From contig CM043945.1 in assembly GCA_014529385.2 (NCBI GenBank), positions 154,162,741 through 154,226,740 of the forward strand: a stretch of 64,000 bases of DNA, given 5' to 3'. The notes under the pieces were generated by a model, which was not told the origin of the DNA, made no database searches, and saw only the letters and a list, made by a program, of their open reading frames with translations. Both the position numbers and the translations under genes were made by a program. Origin of the DNA: Adiantum capillus-veneris. Taxonomy: Eukaryota; Streptophyta; Polypodiopsida; Polypodiales; Pteridaceae. Shown one piece after another: positions 57,779 through 64,000 of this stretch. Within the stretch, counting starts at the first letter, position 1; each line of letters begins with the position of its first letter.

Positions 57779-60700
57779 TGTCAGAACAAGGGTTCCGTAG
57801 GGGCAAGCCCCAAACCTAAGAACTAGGGATGCTAGACCATAGGATACTCCTCCGGCCAACCGCCCATTATATAGGAGGGCTCCTAGCCCCTTGTCCTAGA
57901 CAGATCCCTTGTCCACTTTGTCTAGCCCCACCCCTGGCCGTAGTTCCTAACCACCCTAGTCCTAGTGTAAGAACTAGGGATGCTAGACCATAGGATTCTC
58001 CTCCCAACCCCGCATTATATAGGCGGGCTCCTAGCCCCTTGCCCTAGACGGATCCCCTGTCCACACTGTCTAGCCCAGCCACTGGCCATCGTTCGTGACC
58101 ACCCTAGTCCTTAGGTTTTGGCCTTTCCCCTACGGAACCCTTGTCCTAGCATTACTTCCCCCTTAAGGAAGAGTTTTTGTCCTCAAAAATACGTGGTAAT
58201 ATTTGCGTAAGAACACTGATGTCTTCTTTATTGACGTCCCATACGTGGGCTAGTTGTCCATATGACTGATACTTGGTGCAGTGAGAGGAGGTTCAATGAA
58301 ACCAAGAGCAACATCTTGATTTTCAACATTGTTGTCCTGTTGCAACCACTTGTATCTAAATGGAAACTCAATTTACAACTCACTTGAGTACTTTAAAGGA
58401 GTAATCAAAAAAATGAAAGAAAACCTTGGCGTAACTTTCCATGCAGTTGTGAGCAAGATTTCCAACTCGCACGAGTATCTTGAAAAGCTCATAGCTACTG
58501 AGGGATAGAATAGGGAGTGTCCTCATGTCATTCTTTTGAACAGTTTCGAACACATAAAACTACATCTTCATCCCTAATGAAGGTTACTTGCCAACACACT
58601 TTGTCAGCACGGCGGGGGTTTCACTATATTTAAGACCACTATATCACGTGCGTTCATGCTCTTTTTCTAAAATCCCTATTTTGTGAATTTTCTAGGAAAT
58701 ATAATGAACCCTTTTCTTTTAAATTCTGTAAATTTTTTGAGATTTGTAAAAAACATATCCTTATGTAAATTTATTTCTGTAAGTTTTAAGGGATTTAAAT
58801 ACCCTTCTGTTGCACTCACGTGATAGGTCACATACTATATAAGGTAAACCCCGGGTCAACACACCTATTAGGTCCTTGACTTTTGAAACTATTGAAACGG
58901 TATCCACCCCCACCACAACAGGTGTTCAAAGTTGAAAACCTCACTTAAGCAAATTCTACAATAGGGAGAGCATCACCCATTCCGAATTTGTTGTGCTAAG
59001 TATGTATGCTATTAGCAAATTCTTTAGCAAAAAATACTTGTAATGTGCCCATCCAACAAGGAATAAATAGCAGCAGTAAGAGTGAGGTGCTTTTCCCCAA
59101 CCACTTACAAATAGTCTTCCAAGACTATCGATAAATCATGACTCAACCATTGAGCATCCAGCCATATATTTGATATCAATTGAAGACAACCAACTAGTTT
59201 GAAATCGGGTTGGACTAGAGAAGCTCATAGAGTTTAGACCACCCAACCACAGACACCCATCCTGAGCCAGTAGCTTGTATGGCAGGGTGTAAACTCATAA
59301 TAAAGTTGCAGTAGAGATTGCACTTGTAGTACAGAAAGGTGCAGAAAGAATAAAGTCCATGAATTTTCATGCCGCTCCAAATAAATTTTAGTGTTGAATA
59401 CTAGGGCCCATAACACCTAGTGTGCATGCATTTAACACAAACTTATCCAAACCACAATTCCATGACGAGACTTTCCATGGTAAATACAGGAAATCCTGGC
59501 AACAAAAGTTGGACCATAACAGAATGTGACAACCCAATCACACCTAGGTACCAACTATGAGACATTCTCATGAACGTAGCATATTTGGCTATATGTAGAA
59601 ACGAACCTCCGTTAAGGTGGTTTCACAGCACTTGTAATCGGAACAATTCTGTACTTAGTACCCGACGATTTCTTGCCACTGAAATTGTTCCTGATACGGT
59701 GTGATCCAAATGGTCAAATAAACCAATGCGACCAGCACGTAGGGACTTTGTCGCGACACATCGTTAGGAATTAGGTTCCAGTGTCAGTTCCAGAGACTCA
59801 TTTTCACCACATGTGGAATATGTCTGAAATAAGGATGGCAAAGAAAGCGACGTCCATCAAGAAAAAATTGTACTTGTGTGTGGAGAAAACTATGAACACT
59901 CCGCGACGCAAGTGAGAGGGGCCCTCATTATCATTGCTCCACACTGGCTAAACCGAACTCCTTGAGTTTCTAGACCACGTTGTGTCGCATGTGACAACAT
60001 GTGCCAAATAGAACCGTAGCATGTAGGTCTGTAATTGTTGCAACAAGATTCAAAACCATGAAGGTATCTTGATGAATAGGGAAGGGAGAAAATAAAAATA
60101 TTTTCTCAAAATGCTATGCTCTTCCATGACCTTGTCACCTGGCTAAAGAGAAAGCTGGATGGAAGCCTTTTAGTGCAAACATCCCGGTTACATAACACAA
60201 ACAAGCTTAAAATATATCCAAAAAACATTTACTTGCGAGGAGGTGGAAAGTACCTAATACTTACCCGGAAGTCAAGTACAACCCGAAACGTGTAAGTGTA
60301 CTATATCAAAATTTCTTTGAGATTAGAGAAGAGAAACAAATTGAACTTGGGACTCTGGGTGTTGCCTTGGCAATCCAAACCCCTGGGTATATCTTACCAA
60401 ACCAACCCCCTGGTGAAAGGGTGAAAAGAACCTTTGGACTATCCCTTGACAGATAGTTTTTCTTAAAAGACAAAGTGTGAGGGTGTCCAAAAATGACCAT
60501 CAACACGTAGCGTGTGATTTAGTAATCACATATGTGGTCATACGACAAAAATTTTCACCTATATGCACGCCTAGTGCGATAGAGAAAACATGAGATCCAT
60601 GCTGGTCAGGACTCCGAGCTCTTATGGATAGCCATGCTGTTTGAAATGCTTGTTGCATCTATACGTTGTGTTATAGATCAGCCTATGTGAGTGGAAGTTC

Positions 60701-60906
60701 ATAAAAAACTAACTCAATCTTTGCACCAAAACAGTGCTTTCAAAATACCCAAACATATGTAATGGCAAGCTCTTGCTAGGCCATTATTAGCAATGGGGAG
60801 TTCACTAGGTAGATTTTGTTCAAGCTGGAGAACAATCACCCAGGGAATGCTAACAGTTGGGTCTTACCCTAGATCTGACAACAACTCTTAACCAGCATGT
60901 GTGGCT
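57779..60906 (-). mobile_element. Gypsy-2, 3' half (copy III)
   Basis: As 20932-24064: aberrant LTR block 57779-57965, LTR 57966-58151, polypurine tract 58152-58168, non-coding interior, then target-site copy TGGCT at 60902-60906 and the Copia element. The rest lies past the window. Confidence 0.75.
57966..58151 (-). repeat. Gypsy-2 3' LTR (copy III)
   Basis: Same 186-bp LTR as 21119-21304. Confidence 0.75.
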
Positions 60907-61227
60907 TGTTGAGATGTCGATCTCTACACCTTGAGCTGGCATCCACTACGGGTCTTGGCCGCTTACGGCATTTACTCACTGGCGCGTTAGGTGACCGACA
61001 CGGAGGATCTCTGCCAGTGATTCTACAGCTGGACTACACTTATAGTGCCAGCCTAGTACGCTTCTAGTGAGTTCACACTTAGTGACCGCATGTACATATG
61101 TGCTACTTTTCAGCTTTAGCACTTAGTCATTTTGTACTCTCTTTTCTTAGAGAAGAAGAAGAAGCTTTCCATCTCTGTGTGCTTTGTGCTTGTCTTGTGT
61201 ATCTCTCTTGCATCCTCATTATTTACA
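60907..61227 (+). repeat. Copia 5' LTR (copy III)
   Basis: 321 bp, TG...CA; TGGCT precedes it. Confidence 0.92.
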
Positions 61228-61474
61228 TGGTATCAGAGCCTGGTGCAGGCAAGAGAGGCTAAGAGAGCAAGAGCATCACAATCCCTTCGTTCGCACAAGT
61301 TTCTGAACAGGTCTCCAAAGTGCAGTATATAGAGATTTACTGTACAAGTACAGTGGTTGTATGTACGCTGTGGACACTCGTTGAGTGTAGAAAGCGTTAC
61401 AGGTACCACGATAGCAGGTTCCACAGATTTGCAGGTTTTTGCAGATTGCAGCTATTTTGTCTTAGTGGTTCAAG

Positions 61475-62104
61475 ATGTCTGACGGTTTCAGTCAGATTGT
61501 TACTAAGAAGCTTGAGAAAAATAACTACCCTACATGGAAGTTCAGAATAACAAATTTCCTAAAAGGAAAAGGTTATTGGGACTATGTAGAAGGAGACAAT
61601 GAAAAGGAACCAGAGATTCCCGAGGCAAATGCTACAGCAGAACAAAGGAAAGCTTTGAGGGACTGGCAACAAGGCCAGAGCAAAGTGATGTATTGGCTTT
61701 CTATGACCATCACAGATGGCATGATGGGCTATCTACAGGATGCTGAAACCCCCGCCATTGCATGGAGAAACTTAGGCAGAGTGTTCGAGGTGAACACCAA
61801 GTCCAGGAAGCTTCAACTAAAGTCGGAGCTAAATCAGGTTAAGAGAAACAACCTCTCAATCAATGATTATTCCTTGAAGATCAAGAGTATCATTGAGGCT
61901 CTTGGATCTATTAAAGTCTCAGTGGAAGACGATGACATTGTCCGTGCATGCTGGGATGGTCTAGGAGATGAGTATGTACATTTCAGGTCTTCCATGAATA
62001 CAAGAGACGAAATCCCCGTGTTCCAAGATTTGATTTCTATGCTTATTCTGGAGGAGAAGAACCTTGACACATCTTCTTCTCATGGCAGAAATAATTCTGA
62101 ATAG
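61475..62104 (+). pseudogene. Copia gag (copy III)
   Basis: 209 codons, same as copy II including the TAG that separates it from the zinc knuckle. Confidence 0.9.
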
Positions 62105-62883
62105 GCCTTCTATTCTAACTCCAATAGAGGTAGAGGTACGTAGAGGTCGTGGTCGAGGCCCAAGGGGTTGCAGGGGCCAATTTCTGGAAGGTCAATCAAA
62201 TCAAAACAATACAGGTGGCAGGGGGAAACCAGTCTCAAGGCAGGGGGAGTCAAAGAGGTCGTGGTGCAGGATCAAGCAGGCAGCAACATACTCCAGATGG
62301 CAGAGAATGTTGGACTTGTGGTGAAAGAGGTCACATGTCACGTGACTGTCCAAAGGGAAAAGCAAGTGGAAAGAGAGAACAGGGCAACTATGCATCTACT
62401 AGCAGAGATGCAGATGACAACAAAAACGAGCGCATGTTTGTTATGCAGCATGTAATGAATACAATGACTGCAGAGAATTCCACCCAAGATGATGTTTGGT
62501 ATGTGGATTGAGGTGCCTCTAATCACATGACGTCTCGTGGAGAGTGGTTTAGAGATATGCGCAAACCAGATGTGTCAGGCTATGTGCAGACAGGAGATGA
62601 CACAGCTCACCCCATTGCTCATGTAGGGGACATACCTCTAAATACGAAGAGTGGGAAATCAAAGTACTTAGCAGATGTACTTCATGTCCCAAACATTACA
62701 AAGAATCTTGTTTCTGTTGGACAAATGGTTGAGCAGGGTTTGCAGGTTCGCTTCAATCCGAATGGCTGTTATGTAGAAGATTTCCAGAATGGTTGTAAGC
62801 TGATCACAGAGGGAAAATGTGTGGGAAGAATGTTTATGCTGAATGTAGACATGCCTGAGGTAAAAGCTGCATTATTTTCATAG
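62064..62883 (+). pseudogene. Copia zinc knuckle and protease (copy III)
   Basis: Same CCHC knuckle and the same TGA in the protease active-site motif (62509-62511). An extra G at about 62221 splits the basic region from the knuckle frame. Confidence 0.87.
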
Positions 62884-62895
62884 GGCACAAATGTT

Positions 62896-63935
62896 GTGGC
62901 TGATGTTGACATTTGGCACAAACGCATTGGCCATGTCAATGAGCAGAGATTGCGCAGCATGCAATCAAAACAGATTGCAAAAGGTTTGCCCAAATTCAAG
63001 GTGGATGGTATGCATAAAGTGTGTGCAGCATGCCAGTTTGGAAAACAGTCAAAGGGCTCATTTCCACATGTACGCAATGTATGTAAAAAGCCACTTCAGG
63101 TGGTGCACACAGATGTTTGGGGTCCAACCGATACTGCAAGTATACATGGCTGCAGGTATTATGTCTCTTTCATCGATGACCATACAAGGAAAGTATGGGT
63201 CTACTTCATGCGTAACAAAAGTGAAGTGTTTGGTCACTTTCAGGACTTCAAAGTCATGATTGAGAAGGAGAAAATATGCAAATCAAGACATTGAGGTCAG
63301 ATGGAGGGCGAGAGTACTTCTCCAATGATTTTTTAGATTTTCTGCGAATGCATGGTATACGCAGGCAGTTTACATGCAGATATACTCCACAGCAGAATGG
63401 GGTCGCAGAAAGGAAAAACAGGCACATTGCAGAGGTTGCACGTGCATTGATGAATGAGAAGAACATGCCTCATCATTTCTGGGCTGAAGCTGTAAATACA
63501 GCTGTGTACATTATGAACAGGACACCTACAGCTGCGGTGCATGATGTAACACCTGAGGAAAAGTTTATAGGTACAAAGCCTAATTTGGCACACTTGAAAG
63601 TGTTTGGCTGCATAGCTTACATGCATGTACCAGATGAGTTGCGTAGGAAATTGTATCCTAAAGCAGAGAAATGTATTCTTGTGGGATATTCCCTTGAACA
63701 AAAGGGGTACAGGTGCTACAATCCTACTACACGAGAATTACAAGTGAGCAGAGATGTAGTCTTTGATGAGATGAGCAGCTGGTACAATAATGCACATGGC
63801 ACTATTGGGGCTGATGTAAAAGATGATGTGGTTGTACAAAATGTGAGGTCACAGTCACAGGTTTTGAGTGGACCACAAGAGTCCTCTTCTCGTGGCTCTG
63901 TTGAGAAGCCATGGAATGGTAGACTATGTACATAG
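62896..63935 (+). pseudogene. Copia integrase (copy III)
   Basis: As 26057-27096 with the same frameshift near 63290 and the same terminal TAG. An extra A near 62888 places the first half in the protease frame, separated only by TAG at 62881-62883. Confidence 0.88.
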
Positions 63936-64000
63936 GTTACTCCACCAGCAGGTACAGGGAATGTATCACGAAAAGGAAAGGAAAAGGTTGATGAACCTCC

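Larger units (their letters stand above)
57449..64000. repeat. Macro-tandem repeat, copy III (cut by window end)
   Basis: Third copy, equivalent to 20602-27160 of copy II and 1-4571 of copy I. It shares with copy II most single-base differences from copy I that I checked, for example the intact Copia primer site, so II and III look like the closer pair. Copy-specific small indels occur at 60733 (a few bases lost), 61369 (loss beside a TTGA repeat) and in G or A runs at about 62221 and 62888. Confidence 0.93.
60907..64000 (+). mobile_element. Copia element, cut by window end (copy III)
   Basis: LTR 60907-61227, intact primer site from 61228, gag, zinc knuckle, protease and integrase; the window ends just before RT. 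Orthologous by position to 24065-29283. Confidence 0.93.

Overview
The window is nuclear DNA of a land plant, almost entirely transposable elements and decayed gene fragments. Copia and Gypsy LTR retrotransposons primed by initiator tRNA-Met, a CACTA (En/Spm-type) DNA transposon with plant introns, a PPR-protein fragment and long (GA/TC)n arrays all point to a plant with a repeat-rich genome. The PPR style would fit a fern or related lineage, but that is only an impression. I found no gene that looks intact and functional outside transposons.

The dominant structure is a head-to-tail tandem array with a ~36.8 kb period. Copy I occupies 1-20601, copy II (complete) 20602-57448, and copy III 57449-64000, cut by the window end. 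The array phase is arbitrary and it probably continues on both sides. The copies are nearly identical by eye. Copy I lacks ~16.6 kb present in copy II: base 4571 matches 25173 and base 4572 matches 41792. Smaller indels and microsatellite length changes distinguish the copies, and at sampled sites copies II and III agree against I.

Reading copy II left to right: gypsy-2 (20932-31677, minus, flanked by ACTCG) carries a Copia element (24065-29283, plus, flanked by TGGCT). Gypsy-2 itself interrupts an older minus-strand element, gypsy-1, between the two halves of its protease. The gag of gypsy-1 is in turn interrupted by a fold-back element (about 32427-32894) and by a ~9 kb CACTA element (33023-42074). 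The CACTA element has a TNP2-type transposase on the minus strand, a second TNPA-like gene on the plus strand, a shared promoter region between them, and a minisatellite inside the probable leader intron of the second gene. To the right (42075-56835; equivalent to 4854-19988 in copy I) lie the gypsy-1 gag start, a solo LTR flanked by GGTGG, a TA-flanked terminal-inverted-repeat element, a J-domain pseudogene, a PPR pseudogene, a possible tRNA-derived SINE, a 133-bp direct duplication, a plus-strand gypsy-3 remnant, an orphan LTR with primer site and leader, and finally the gypsy-1 reverse transcriptase, which runs into the next copy.

Inferred history: gypsy-1 first; then CACTA, fold-back and gypsy-2 insertions into it; Copia into gypsy-2; then amplification of the whole nest as a macro-unit; then copy-specific deletions. 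The Copia lesions (frameshifts and a stop in the protease active-site motif) are shared by copies II and III, so the element was dead before amplification. Domain names come from motifs read by eye; no database search was run.
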